Shown one piece after another: positions 18,365 to 27,252 of a stretch of DNA of 64,000 nt. The notes under the pieces are model-generated. The model saw nothing but the letters and a program-made list of their open reading frames with translations. It was not told where the DNA came from and did no database searches. This DNA is from an uncultured Alistipes sp. (GTDB lineage: Bacteria; Bacteroidota; Bacteroidia; Bacteroidales; Rikenellaceae). How positions within the stretch are numbered: the first letter of the stretch is position 1; each line of letters begins with the position of its first letter. Made by a program: the position numbers and the translations under genes. The stretch lies in the NCBI GenBank assembly GCA_947367255.1, contig CANBCZ010000001.1, positions 62,001 through 126,000 of the forward strand. Direction: 5' to 3'.

Positions 18365-18909
18365 TCCTCCCAATGGTATCGTTGGCTTGTAATGCCGAGC
18401 AGGGAGAGTGTTCGCTCTGTGACGGTGTTGCAAGCCTCTTTTATTGTTTGCGGATTTGAGTAGAAGGATGGAGATGCGGGCAGAACTATCGCTCCCGCCT
18501 CTGTCAGGGTCACCATATTGCGCAGATGAATCAGCGAGAGCGGTGTCTCACGCACAACAAGTATAAGTCGGCGGCGCTCCTTGAGCATAACATCTGCAGC
18601 TCGCTCTATAAGTGTCTGAGATACCCCCGAGGCTATACGACCCATCGTGCCGACGCTCGACGGAACAACTACCATAGCATCCCACTCTGCCGAGCCGCTT
18701 GCAACCGAAGCGAAGAGGTTGTCGTTTGCGTAGCGGATAATCTTGTCGCTCTTTGGCAGCACTACACCCTCGACCGCAGCCACTGCCTCGGCATTTGTGC
18801 TGTGGATAAGGGCAATCTTTTCTACTTGGGTGCTATCTATAAGATACTCAAGTAGTTGGCGGGCGTATATGGCGCCGCTTGCAGCAGTTATGGCAACGAT
18901 AATCTTCAT
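18361..18909 (-). CDS. ubiX: Flavin prenyltransferase UbiX
   Basis: Makes prenylated FMN, the cofactor of UbiD-type decarboxylases. 182 residues. N-terminal IVAITAASGAIYARQLLEYL is the FMN-binding loop (Ala replaces the more usual Gly before ASG); VVPSSVGTMGRIASGVSQTLIERAADVMLKERRRLILVVRETPLS is the highly conserved UbiX core. No ubiD gene lies in the window. It is 12 bases from the deacetylase gene and probably shares its promoter. Confidence 0.93.
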   Translation of the reverse strand: MKIIVAITAASGAIYARQLLEYLIDSTQVEKIALIHSTNAEAVAAVEGVVLPKSDKIIRYANDNLFASVASGSAEWDAMVVVPSSVGTMGRIASGVSQTLIERAADVMLKERRRLILVVRETPLSLIHLRNMVTLTEAGAIVLPASPSFYSNPQTIKEACNTVTERTLSLLGITSQRYHWED

Positions 18910-18921
18910 TATAGGTATGTT

Positions 18922-19530
18922 CTACAACTCGATAATTTTACATTTCAACCCCATCTCTTTGATCTTTTTCAGGGTGCGAGGCAGGGCATAACTCATATTC
19001 TTAAATGCCTTCTCCGAGTCGTGAAAGACAACTATCGAGCCGGCAGTGATGTGGTCGGTGACATTCTTCAGACACTTCTCGGGTGAGAGTGCGCGGTTGT
19101 AGTCGCGCGAGACTATATCCCACATCACAATCTTGTAGCGCTCGGCTACAGCTCTCATCTGTGCGGGTGTCACACGGGCATAGGGCGGACGGAAGAGCTC
19201 CGAGTGGACTATATCGCCGGCAAAATCGACATCCTCGATATACCTCTCTAACGACATTGACCAACCCTTCTGGTGGGAGTATGTGTGGTTGCCAACCTTG
19301 TGACCCTCACTGATAATGAGCTGATAGAGATCGGGATACATCTCTGCATTCTTTCCGAGAACAAAGAAGGTCGCCTTGGCGTTGTAACGCTTGAGCGTCG
19401 CCAAAATCCACTCCGTCACGCCGGGCGTAGGTCCATCATCGAAGGTGAGGAAGACACCCTCGTTGTCCTCTATCTCCCAGATGAGGTCGGGCATAAGCCG
19501 ACGGATAAATTTCGGTGGTTTGATTCTCAT
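18922..19530 (-). CDS. Polysaccharide deacetylase (NodB domain)
   Basis: CE4-type metal-dependent deacetylase, 202 residues. Catalytic motif TFDDGPTP at 29-36 (D31/D32), zinc histidines in GNHTYSHQ (H82, H86), and FRPPYARVTP around 113-122; WDIVSRDY is the motif with the conserved Trp/Asp pair. No signal peptide is evident, though the N-terminus RIKPPKFIRRLMPDLIWEI is basic and resembles short cell-wall deacetylases of Bacteroidetes. Acts on peptidoglycan or another N-acetylated glycan. Confidence 0.88.
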   Translation of the reverse strand: MRIKPPKFIRRLMPDLIWEIEDNEGVFLTFDDGPTPGVTEWILATLKRYNAKATFFVLGKNAEMYPDLYQLIISEGHKVGNHTYSHQKGWSMSLERYIEDVDFAGDIVHSELFRPPYARVTPAQMRAVAERYKIVMWDIVSRDYNRALSPEKCLKNVTDHITAGSIVVFHDSEKAFKNMSYALPRTLKKIKEMGLKCKIIEL

Positions 19531-19559
19531 CGCTCAAAAACAGCTGCTGTTACGACAGA

Positions 19560-19592
19560 CAAATGTAGTCAATAATTTTGAATTTGCACAAA
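19560..19592 (-). promoter_or_regulatory. Promoter of deacetylase-ubiX
   Basis: Minus strand TTG, 21 bases, TACATTTG. Back to back with the DUF4837 promoter. Confidence 0.5.
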
Positions 19593-19607
19593 TAATGTAT
19601 ATTTTTG
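19578..19607 (+). promoter_or_regulatory. Promoter of DUF4837-glf-rlmH
   Basis: TTG, 19 bases, TATTTTTG, 17 bases before the start codon at 19625. Confidence 0.5.
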
Positions 19608-19624
19608 TAGAAAATTATGTTTTT

Positions 19625-20671
19625 ATGAAGTATGTCTCAAAAATTGTAACATTTGCACTTATGTTGCTCTTGGCGGTAAGCTGCCGCGAGTTCCACACCC
19701 TTACAAAGGAGGGAAAGAAACCTATTCAGGGTGGCGCATACGAGGTGCTTGTAATCTGTAATAATGCCGAGTGGGAGAGCGAGCTGGGCACAAAGCTCCG
19801 CGACCTGCTCGAGCAGCCTATAGAGATGCTCAATCAGAATGAGCCGCTCTTTAATGTGCTGAGAATCACGCAGAACGATTTCCGCCATCTGCTTGTCCAG
19901 CACCGTAATATCCTGAAGGTCGTAATCTCTGACAAGGCGGAGCAGGCGCAGATTACTGCCGAGTACGATGTCGATGCAGCGCCGCAGATTGTCCTCACTT
20001 TTCAGGCTCCGACACAGAAGGCGGCATTGGAGTACCTCAACACTAACGGCGAGGCACTTGTCAAGGTGCTTGAGATTGCCGAGCGCAACCGTACCATCGC
20101 ATACGCCGAGAAGCATAATGTCAAGGTGCTTAATGACCTGCTGCACAACGAGTTCGATATAGATGTCAAGATTCCGAAGGGCTATGAGCTCCGTTCGCAG
20201 AGTCAGGACTTTATCTGGGCATCCTACGAGTTTCCTGTGGCAAGTCAGGGATTCTTCTGCTACAGCTATCCATATCGTGGCAAGGGTTCGCTCAATGTGG
20301 ACTACCTTGTGGCTATGCGTAACCAATTTGCAAAGCGTATTCCGGGTCCGAGTGCAGGCTCATATATGATTACCGTCGAGCAGATTCCTGATGCCGAGGG
20401 TAAGGGCGAGATACCTCTCCGCCCGCTCTATCGCTCTGTTGTTGTCAATGGCAAGGAGTGGATTGAGATGCGCGGCTTCTGGGATGTCGAGAATGACTAT
20501 ATGGGCGGTCCTTTTGTCAGCTATACCACTGTAAACGACGCTACAAACGAGGTCTTTACCATCGACTGCTATGTCTTCAGTCCGAAGTATGGCAAGCGCA
20601 ACTTTCTCCGTCCGCTGGAGCACCTTGTACACTTGATTTCATTCCCAAAGAGTGTTGAGCAACCAAAGTAA
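19625..20671 (+). CDS. DUF4837 family lipoprotein
   Basis: 348 residues from ATG 19625; the longer in-frame extension runs back through the promoter and the opposite gene. Signal MKYVSKIVTFALMLLLAVSC, C20. The body fits DUF4837, a Bacteroidetes family of unknown function: early YEVLVICNNAEWE, then PLFNVLRITQNDF and a C-terminal EVFTIDCYVFSPKYGKRNFLRPLEHLV. The last 20 bases overlap the glf frame, so it heads a three-gene operon with glf and rlmH. Confidence 0.85.
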   Translation: MKYVSKIVTFALMLLLAVSCREFHTLTKEGKKPIQGGAYEVLVICNNAEWESELGTKLRDLLEQPIEMLNQNEPLFNVLRITQNDFRHLLVQHRNILKVVISDKAEQAQITAEYDVDAAPQIVLTFQAPTQKAALEYLNTNGEALVKVLEIAERNRTIAYAEKHNVKVLNDLLHNEFDIDVKIPKGYELRSQSQDFIWASYEFPVASQGFFCYSYPYRGKGSLNVDYLVAMRNQFAKRIPGPSAGSYMITVEQIPDAEGKGEIPLRPLYRSVVVNGKEWIEMRGFWDVENDYMGGPFVSYTTVNDATNEVFTIDCYVFSPKYGKRNFLRPLEHLVHLISFPKSVEQPK

Positions 20672-21752
20672 GCCATACCACTACCTTATTGTCGGTGCGG
20701 GGCTCTTCGGCTCCGTCGTGGCTTGGCGTGCCATACAGGCAGGAAAGCGTGTCAAGGTCATCGACCGTCGCAACCATGTCGGGGGTAACCTCTACTGCGA
20801 AAATCGCGACGGCGTGGCTGTCCATATCTACGGTCCGCACATCTTCCATACCTCAAATAAGATGGTTTGGGAGTGGGTAAACTCCATCGTGCCATTTGAG
20901 CCGTTCATAAACTCTCCGCTTGCAAACTATAAGGGTAAACTCTATAACCTGCCCTTCAATATGAACACCTTCCATCAGCTGTGGGGTGTAACTACTGCCG
21001 AGCAGGCACAGGCTATCATCGCAAGTCAGCGCGGGGATATAAAAGAGCCGCAAAACCTTGAGCAGCAGGCTATATCTCTCGTCGGTACCGATATATATAA
21101 CACCCTTGTCAAGGGCTATACCGAGAAGCAGTGGGGTAGGGATTGCCGCGACCTTCCGGCAGATATTATCCGTCGCCTGCCCGTTCGCTTTACCTACGAC
21201 AACAACTACTTCAACGATACCTATCAGGGCATTCCGCAGGGAGGTTATAACACCTTTATCGACCGCCTGCTCGAGGGGGCAGATGTGGAGCTTAATTGCG
21301 ACTTTTTTGCCGATAGAGAGTATTGGGAGTCTGTTGCCGAGAAGATTGTCTATACCGGCGAGATAGACCGCTACTTCGACTACTGCTACGGACATCTCGA
21401 ATATCGTACCCTCAAGTTTGAGCACGAGCAGCTCGATACTACTGACTATCAAGGCGTTGCGGTTATGAACTTCACCGATCGCGAGACCCCTTATACCCGC
21501 ATTGTCTCGCATCGCCACTTTGATCCTTCCTGCACCGCACCCCATACCGTCATTACCCGCGAGTACCCCGCCGAGTGGCAGCCGGGTGCAGAGCCATACT
21601 ACCCGATAGGGGATAGCCGTAATAGCGCCCTTGCCGAGAAGTATCGCGAGTTGGCGGCAGATAGTAACACCATCTTCGGAGGTCGCCTTGCCGACTACCG
21701 CTACTATGATATGCACCACATTGTCGAAAAAGCTTTAGAGTTAGAGTTATGA
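20652..21752 (+). CDS. glf: UDP-galactopyranose mutase
   Basis: FAD enzyme converting UDP-galactopyranose to UDP-galactofuranose for surface glycans. The Rossmann motif GAGLFGSVVA opens the protein, followed by DRRNHVGGNLY; YGPHIFHT, KGYTEKQWG, EYRTLKFEHE and YYPIGD are family motifs (flavin and UDP-Gal contacts). 366 residues. The start is ambiguous: GTG at 20652 or TTG at 20655, both inside the DUF4837 3' end; no ATG fits. No other nucleotide-sugar gene is nearby. Confidence 0.93.
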   Translation: MLSNQSKPYHYLIVGAGLFGSVVAWRAIQAGKRVKVIDRRNHVGGNLYCENRDGVAVHIYGPHIFHTSNKMVWEWVNSIVPFEPFINSPLANYKGKLYNLPFNMNTFHQLWGVTTAEQAQAIIASQRGDIKEPQNLEQQAISLVGTDIYNTLVKGYTEKQWGRDCRDLPADIIRRLPVRFTYDNNYFNDTYQGIPQGGYNTFIDRLLEGADVELNCDFFADREYWESVAEKIVYTGEIDRYFDYCYGHLEYRTLKFEHEQLDTTDYQGVAVMNFTDRETPYTRIVSHRHFDPSCTAPHTVITREYPAEWQPGAEPYYPIGDSRNSALAEKYRELAADSNTIFGGRLADYRYYDMHHIVEKALELEL

Positions 21753-22222
21753 ATATCGAACTGATTGTTGTCGGTAAGACCGATATGAAGGAGGTCGCTG
21801 CACTTGTAGATATGTATACCAAGCGCATCAACTTCTATAACAAGTTTAACATCACATATCTCCCCGATATCCGCAACTCCAAAAACCTCTCTGAGGCGCA
21901 GCAGAAAACAGCCGAGGGTGATGCTATTCTCCGCCTTATCGACGACTCCGACCGCGTAGTGCTGCTCGACGAAAAGGGCGCCGAGTTCCGCTCCGTCGAG
22001 TATGCCGAGTGGCTCCAAAAGCGTATGAATAGCGGTATCAAACGCCTCGTCTTTGTTATTGGCGGTCCCTACGGCTTCTCCGAGGCGGTCTATGCCCGCT
22101 CCAACGAGAAGATCTCTCTCTCCAAAATGACCTTCTCGCACCAGATTATTCGTGCTATTTTTACAGAGCAGTTATATCGCGCCTTTTCCATTATACACAA
22201 TTCCCCCTACCACCACGAGTAA
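21749..22222 (+). CDS. rlmH: 23S rRNA (pseudouridine-1915-N3)-methyltransferase
   Basis: SPOUT methyltransferase acting on helix 69 of 23S rRNA, 157 residues. The SAM-binding knot is seen as VFVIGGPYGFSEAVYAR and the end is the conserved PYHHE. ATGA overlap with glf. The stop codon TAA runs directly into family A copy A3 (TAATTTGACGTG). Confidence 0.96.
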   Translation: MNIELIVVGKTDMKEVAALVDMYTKRINFYNKFNITYLPDIRNSKNLSEAQQKTAEGDAILRLIDDSDRVVLLDEKGAEFRSVEYAEWLQKRMNSGIKRLVFVIGGPYGFSEAVYARSNEKISLSKMTFSHQIIRAIFTEQLYRAFSIIHNSPYHHE

Positions 22223-22348
22223 TTTGACGTGAAAAGTACGCATCTGAGGCACATCCCTCAAATTTCAGCCGCGGCTGTACGTTTTAGTACTATCCGTGGC
22301 TGAAATTTTTCACGATGCACCACACCTGCGCACTTTTGACGCCAAATT
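22221..22348 (+). repeat. Family A nested hairpin repeat, copy A3
   Basis: Begins with the last two bases of the rlmH stop. Arms AATTTGACGT/ACGCCAAATT; core stem AATTTCAGCC/GGCTGAAATT with cap GTAC-GTTTTA-GTAC. The core differs completely from the CCCCGAATGGG copies but pairs as well. Followed by tail GTGCAAAAGGGTAGCGGAGTGC. The rest of the gap to the TonB receptor promoter is A-rich with nothing I can name. Confidence 0.85.
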
Positions 22349-22485
22349 GGGGTGCAAAAGGGTAGCGGAGTGCAAAAAAATGTTGTTCGCATAATTTTTT
22401 CCTCCCTCGCGCGTTTTAGACATAGGTAAAAGTGCAATACCGTACTATTTTAAGCAAACAAGTAAAAAAAAAACACTACTTTGTG

Positions 22486-22515
22486 TTGCAAAGTACCGAA
22501 AAAGTACTACCTTTG
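22486..22515 (+). promoter_or_regulatory. Promoter of the TonB-dependent receptor
   Basis: TTG, 19 bases, TACCTTTG; 23 bases before the start codon. Confidence 0.65.
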
Positions 22516-22538
22516 CAATATCAAAAGGTTAAAAGGCT

Positions 22539-24950
22539 ATGAAAAAGTTATGGTTACTACTATTTTGTTCGCTCTTTTTTACTGTTTCCTACGCTCAAAG
22601 CGTAGTTAGCGGTAAGGTTAAGGATGCGGCGAAGGGCAGTGGGGTGGCGTATGCCACTGTATCGGCATCGCGTGACGGCAGTGTTGTTGCGGCAGTTGCG
22701 GCAGATGCCGAGGGAAGTTTCTCTCTGAGTATTAAGCAGAGTGGCGACTACACTCTCGAGATTTCGTCTGTAGGTTATCAGACCTTTACTCGCTCAATAT
22801 CGGCTGTGGGCAAGTCGATAGATTTGGGAGAGATAACTCTCAGCGAGGGTGTTGAGGTCGATGCTGTTGCGGTAACTGTGCAGAAACCTATCGTTATGGC
22901 GGATGCCGAGAAGCTGACCTACTCTGTCGAGGATGATCCCGAGGCGCAGTCGAGCACTCTTGAGGAGATTATCCGTAAAGTTCCGCAGCTAACAATCGAC
23001 GCTGACGGCAAGGTGCAGATGAATGGTCAGAGCGACTATAAGATTTTGGTAAATGGTCGCGCGGCAGGTGCTATGGGTCGCAACTTTAACGATATAATTA
23101 AGTCTATGCCGGCATCCTCTATCAAGCGCATAGAGGTTATTACCAATCCGTCGATGAAGTACGACGCCGAGGGCGCGGGTGGTGTACTCAATATCATCAC
23201 TTCAAAGACCCGCTTTGACGGCTATAACGGTAATATCAGCCTTGCGGGTGGTAGTATGCTTAATCGCAACTACTTCGGTCAGTTCTCGGGCAACTTCACC
23301 GTGCAGAAGGATAAACTATCGCTCTCAGCAGGTCTCTATATGGGTGGCAGCAACTGTGATAACGATGTTACGGGTACGCACGACATCACTATGCGCAACC
23401 TTAACGACAATGCTCCATACTCAACTCTCAAGCAGTATAAGGAGAACTATTGGGGTGGCAAAAACCTCTATGCCAACCTCAATATGGGCTATCAGATTGA
23501 TACTCTGAACCTTATAAATATCGAGGCGAGCTGCTGGCTGGGTAATTGGAACTCGCGCAGCACAGGCACTACCTCATATCTCGGTGCCGATGATGCTCTG
23601 CTCGACAGCAACACCTCCCTGCAGAATAGCAAATATCGCTGGAAGGGTGTCGATCTGCTTGCCGCATATGAGCATACATTTCCGGGTAAGGAGAATCATA
23701 ACCTCACCATCTCGGAGTACTTCTCTGTAACTCCGCCGACAGATAGCTTCAGTAACGAGCATATCCTCTACGCAGATGGTGCTGCAACCGATTTCAATAC
23801 CTCTTCGCGCGATAAGGGCTTTGAGAATGAGTTGCAGGCGGACTACAATAATCGATGGGGCAAACACTCTTTGGAGGCGGGATTTAAGCACTCTATTGAC
23901 CATAGTCTGCTCTATCAGGCGGGCTCGATAACCGAGAGTACAACAACCCTCACAAAGAATATCGCAGCCCTCTATGCCGGTTATGCCCTCAATCTGAAGA
24001 GCTTCACTGCCCGTGCAGGTGCGCGCCTTGAAGGTGCGTGGTATAACTCCAAGAGTACCTATAACGATAAGGAGGAGAGCTATAAGAGCGCCCTTGTAAA
24101 TGTCGTTCCATACCTCTCGCTCTCATATAAAATTAAGGAGGCACACAACCTCTCCCTCTCATACTCCGAGCGCCTCTCTCGTCCGGGCGTGCAGTCGCTC
24201 TCGCCATATATTACCGAGACCTCGACCTCGCGCAGTTACGGAAATCCCGACCTTAAGACGGGCGTAAATCACACTCTGCGCCTTAAGTATTCGTGGATGA
24301 ACAATAAGTGGACCGTCTCGCCGGAGCTGATGACGATGTTTTCCAATAACCGCGTGGCGCAGTATACCTTTGTCGATAACGAAGGTATAATGAACCAAAC
24401 CTACCTCAACCACGGTCGCTCAAGAGCCTACGCACTGCAAACATCGCTCTCTTACCGTCCGTCGCAGAAGCTGCAACTCTCGGCAGACCTGCGTGCCGGA
24501 TACTTCGAGGATGGTATTCCGAGCGAAAATATCGCCGTTGCCGGCTGGGCATTCTCGGAGAGCGTGAACGCCACTGTCGGACTGTGGAAAGGTGCGCGCC
24601 TGACCCTTAGCGAGTACTGCGCAAAGATGCAGCCGCAACAGAATATGGTCGCACAGAATTGGTTCTTCATCACCTCGGCACGCCTTGGTCAGAAACTGCT
24701 GAAGGATAAACTTGAGCTCTCACTCTCTGTGCAGAACCCGCATAGCCGCAGCATGAAGCACCACCTCGAGATGACCGCTCCGACCTATATCCAAAATCTC
24801 GTTGCCACTAATGTCAATCGCTCCATCCGCCTCTCCGTATCTTATAGATTTGGTAAGCAGGGACTCTATGTCAAGAAGACCAAGCGTAAGGCTGACAGTA
24901 CTACTGAGGAGATTGGTGGTGCTTCTCAGCAGGGCAATACAAATATGTAG
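22539..24950 (+). CDS. TonB-dependent outer-membrane receptor
   Basis: 803-residue active-transport receptor. Signal (1-19, ends VSYAQ), carboxypeptidase-like regulatory domain (about 20-105, SGKVKDAAKGSGVAYATVSA), plug (about 120-225, with LEEIIRKVPQLTIDADG and IKRIEVITNPSMKYDAEGAGGVLNI), then a C-terminal barrel of the outer-membrane beta-barrel family type. No SusD-like partner is adjacent, which argues against glycan import and for a small chelate or peptide substrate. It has its own promoter; a family A repeat follows in the opposite orientation. Confidence 0.88.
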   Translation: MKKLWLLLFCSLFFTVSYAQSVVSGKVKDAAKGSGVAYATVSASRDGSVVAAVAADAEGSFSLSIKQSGDYTLEISSVGYQTFTRSISAVGKSIDLGEITLSEGVEVDAVAVTVQKPIVMADAEKLTYSVEDDPEAQSSTLEEIIRKVPQLTIDADGKVQMNGQSDYKILVNGRAAGAMGRNFNDIIKSMPASSIKRIEVITNPSMKYDAEGAGGVLNIITSKTRFDGYNGNISLAGGSMLNRNYFGQFSGNFTVQKDKLSLSAGLYMGGSNCDNDVTGTHDITMRNLNDNAPYSTLKQYKENYWGGKNLYANLNMGYQIDTLNLINIEASCWLGNWNSRSTGTTSYLGADDALLDSNTSLQNSKYRWKGVDLLAAYEHTFPGKENHNLTISEYFSVTPPTDSFSNEHILYADGAATDFNTSSRDKGFENELQADYNNRWGKHSLEAGFKHSIDHSLLYQAGSITESTTTLTKNIAALYAGYALNLKSFTARAGARLEGAWYNSKSTYNDKEESYKSALVNVVPYLSLSYKIKEAHNLSLSYSERLSRPGVQSLSPYITETSTSRSYGNPDLKTGVNHTLRLKYSWMNNKWTVSPELMTMFSNNRVAQYTFVDNEGIMNQTYLNHGRSRAYALQTSLSYRPSQKLQLSADLRAGYFEDGIPSENIAVAGWAFSESVNATVGLWKGARLTLSEYCAKMQPQQNMVAQNWFFITSARLGQKLLKDKLELSLSVQNPHSRSMKHHLEMTAPTYIQNLVATNVNRSIRLSVSYRFGKQGLYVKKTKRKADSTTEEIGGASQQGNTNM

Positions 24951-24951
24951 C

Positions 24952-25074
24952 TTTATCGTGATAATGCGGATACCTGCTTCTGCTAACTAAAAATCCCCGA
25001 ATGGGTTGTACTATGCGTACTACTCATTCGGGGATTTGAGGGATGTGACGCAGATGCGCCACTATCACGATAAA
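24952..25074 (-). repeat. Family A nested hairpin repeat, copy A4
   Basis: Arms TTTATCGTGATA/TATCACGATAAA (perfect 12 bp); core AAATCCCCGAAT/ATTCGGGGATTT with cap GTAC-GCATA-GTAC read on the minus strand. Orientation judged from the conserved CACATCCCTCA block: it runs minus, i.e. directly downstream of the isomerase lipoprotein, not of the TonB receptor. Fills the convergent gap. Confidence 0.85.
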
Positions 25075-25077
25075 ATA

Positions 25078-26133
25078 CTACTTCTCGTACTTTGCGGCGT
25101 ATTCGCCTACAATCTTATTGTACGACGCCATAACGGTATTAGGGTTCTTGCCAGAGAGCTCGAACATAAACACACCGCGGTAGAGGTTTGTCTTGAGCAG
25201 AGTGCGGATAACATCATCCCACGTAGTAATTCCTGGCTGTGGTACGCCAAGAAGGTCGTGTGAGTCGTTACCAGAGCCGAACTTTGTATCGTGCATATGC
25301 ACAGTACCGAGCTTTGTGCCAATCTGTGTGAGGAACTCAACAACATTGTAGCCCTTGCAGTTTGCGTGGCCGATGTCGTAAGTTACCCAAGTGTTGTCAA
25401 TGCCGGTAATTGTGTTGTGCAGCTCCTCGTAGTAGTAGCAGAGGCTACCAACAAGGTTCTCAACGCAGATACGCACACCGAGCTGTGTAGCTACAGGAAC
25501 CATCTCCTTAAGAGACTTACGTGCCTGATTAACAGACTCCTCGCGAGGTTTGAGCACACCCTTACTTGCATGCAGAACATAGTTCTTACACTCTGGGAAG
25601 CACTCTACGCAGAGACGAAGTACGCGCATAATGTTGTTCACGCTCTGTACACGTACAGTCTCCTTACCTGCGATGTTGGTCCAGTTTGCATCCTCGAATG
25701 GCAGGTGGATAGACCAAACAGTAAGACCAGCAGCCTTAACCGAATTCATTCGCTGAGTAAGCTTAGTCTTAGTCTCGTCATCAGTCATATTTCTGATGCC
25801 GTAGCTATCATTGATAGTAATCTCGATGTACTTAAAACCAGCCATTGCAATGCTTGTCAACTGAGAGTCGAAGCTGCCGCTTGCAATGTTGATAGAGATA
25901 CCAGGATAGAAACGCAGACCGTCAACATTCTCATCTGCAGCACCCAACGCTGTTGTAGGCTCGATGTTGCGAATAACAACTTCAGGCTTTGGCTGATCCG
26001 GAGTAGGATTCTCAGGATTCTCTGGCTGCTCTGGCTCTGGCTTTGGTACAGGACCCCAGTTTGGACCCGATGGCTCTGGCTCTCCGCAAGCAACTACGGC
26101 AAGAGCAAGGAGTAAATAGAATAACTTTTTCAT
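25078..26133 (-). CDS. Sugar isomerase/epimerase-like lipoprotein (xylose isomerase-like TIM barrel)
   Basis: 351 residues. Lipoprotein signal with C16 (LALAVVACGEP), then a Pro/Glu/Asn linker (about 19-50) and an AP-endonuclease-2-type barrel: FKYIEITINDSYG, GLTVWSIHLPF, CKNYVLHASKG, RICVENLVG, WVTYDIGHANCKGY, GTVHMHDTKFGSGNDSHDLLGVPQPG. The H, E, D and H residues at strand ends suit divalent metal binding. An exported, tethered member probably acts on a sugar or cyclitol outside the cytoplasm; the substrate is unknown. Confidence 0.82.
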   Translation of the reverse strand: MKKLFYLLLALAVVACGEPEPSGPNWGPVPKPEPEQPENPENPTPDQPKPEVVIRNIEPTTALGAADENVDGLRFYPGISINIASGSFDSQLTSIAMAGFKYIEITINDSYGIRNMTDDETKTKLTQRMNSVKAAGLTVWSIHLPFEDANWTNIAGKETVRVQSVNNIMRVLRLCVECFPECKNYVLHASKGVLKPREESVNQARKSLKEMVPVATQLGVRICVENLVGSLCYYYEELHNTITGIDNTWVTYDIGHANCKGYNVVEFLTQIGTKLGTVHMHDTKFGSGNDSHDLLGVPQPGITTWDDVIRTLLKTNLYRGVFMFELSGKNPNTVMASYNKIVGEYAAKYEK

Positions 26134-26256
26134 ACATTTATAATTTTTAGATAGTTTCTCTTTACTTAAGACACATAACAGCTATTTTACACCTAATTGG
26201 TAGTCGTAAATTGTAAAAAAATAAAATCTATGATGTTTTATTTGTTAGCTATTGTT

Positions 26257-26285
26257 TTGATTTTAAGGAGATTTTTGTAATTTTG
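26257..26285 (+). promoter_or_regulatory. Promoter of efp
   Basis: TTG, 18 bases, TAATTTTG; about 42 bases of leader before efp. Confidence 0.55.
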
Positions 26286-26327
26286 CGCCCGATTGTATGA
26301 CATTAACATTAAAACATCTATACAACT

Positions 26328-26900
26328 ATGACAATTACTGCTGCTGATATCAAAATCGGTATGTGCATCGAGATGGATGGCAAGACTTTCCTTGTAGTCG
26401 ATTTCCAGCACTGCAAGCCGGGTAAGGGCCCAGCTTTCGTTCGTTCAAAGCTCAAGAACCTCGAGAACGGTCGCGTTCTTGAGAACACCTTCTCTTCTGT
26501 AGGTCAGAAGATCGAGCAGGTACGCGTTGAGCGTCGTCCATACCAGTTCACTTATGAGGACGATCTGGGTGCACACTTCATGCACTGCGAGACCTTCGAG
26601 GAGATTAACATCGAGAAGAGCCTGATTAACAACTACGACCTTATGGCTGACGGTCAGATCGTAGAGGTTATGTTCCACACCGAGAAGGAGACCGTTCTCT
26701 CTGCAGAGCTTCCTCCAATCGTTGATATGGAGGTTACCTACACCGAGCCGGGCATCAAGGGCGATACCGCTTCAACCAACTCACTCAAGCCTGCTACCGT
26801 AAATACCGGTGCAACCGTTAAGGTACCTCTCTTCATCAATACCGGTGACCGTATCCGTGTTGATACTCGTACTCGTGAGTATTACGAGCGCATCAAGTAA
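26328..26900 (+). CDS. efp: Elongation factor P
   Basis: Rescues ribosomes stalled at polyproline. Three OB-like domains; the functional loop is KPGKGPAF with K33 at the tip, and the C-terminus ends GDRIRVDTRTREYYERIK. 190 residues. Single gene with its own promoter. The stop TAA continues into family A copy A5 (TAATTTGTTGTG). Proteins with long Pro-rich linkers in this window would depend on it. Confidence 0.97.
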   Translation: MTITAADIKIGMCIEMDGKTFLVVDFQHCKPGKGPAFVRSKLKNLENGRVLENTFSSVGQKIEQVRVERRPYQFTYEDDLGAHFMHCETFEEINIEKSLINNYDLMADGQIVEVMFHTEKETVLSAELPPIVDMEVTYTEPGIKGDTASTNSLKPATVNTGATVKVPLFINTGDRIRVDTRTREYYERIK

Positions 26901-27029
26901 TTTGTTGTGAAAATACGGCATTAGCCGCACATCTCTAAAAGTAAACCCCTTTGGGCTGTAGGTTTTACTACTATCCCAAAGGGGTTTCTTTTGTGATGCA
27001 CGCCCACTACCGCATTTTGACAACAAATT
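26899..27029 (+). repeat. Family A nested hairpin repeat, copy A5
   Basis: Starts in the efp stop codon. Arms AATTTGTTGT/ACAACAAATT, both changed in step relative to the GTCGT/ACGAC copies. Core AAACCCCTTTGGG/CCCAAAGGGGTTT; cap GTAG-GTTTTA-CTAC, a double compensatory change relative to GTAC/GTAC. About 30 bases of the right arm region (27014-27043) are repeated directly at 27080-27110. Confidence 0.85.
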
Positions 27030-27124
27030 GTTTTGGTGTGATAGCGGGGCACCAAAATTACGTCACTTTAATTATTCGAATTTTGACAACAAATTGATTT
27101 TGGTGTGATATTGGTCTGTTTGGA

Positions 27125-27238
27125 GATTTAGGAAAACCATCGGAGATGGTACGATAAAAAACAGAGCCTACACTCAAGCTCGCTTGAAAGTGTAAGACTC
27201 TGTTTTTTATCGTAATAGCTGCTAAGCTATCCTAAATC
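27125..27238. repeat. Family B three-armed inverted repeat, copy B1
   Basis: Outer stem GATTTAGG/CCTAAATC closes three hairpins: ACCATC-GGA-GATGGT, a long arm ACGATAAAAAACAGAG paired with CTCTGTTTTTTATCGT and tipped by CAAGCTCGCTTG, and ATAGCT-GCTA-AGCTAT. Lies between the convergent efp and SGNH genes. With A5 it accounts for most of the 350-base gap. Confidence 0.8.
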
Positions 27239-27252
27239 CTCATACGAATTAT

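Noticed and set aside
19391..19624. Extended N-terminus for the DUF4837 lipoprotein
   Set aside because: It runs through the opposite-strand deacetylase gene and both promoters; ATG 19625 begins a clean lipoprotein signal.
27061..27245. Possible CRISPR or att-type direct repeats near efp
   Set aside because: Only one 30-base direct duplication of a repeat arm is present, with no regular spacers and no integrase.
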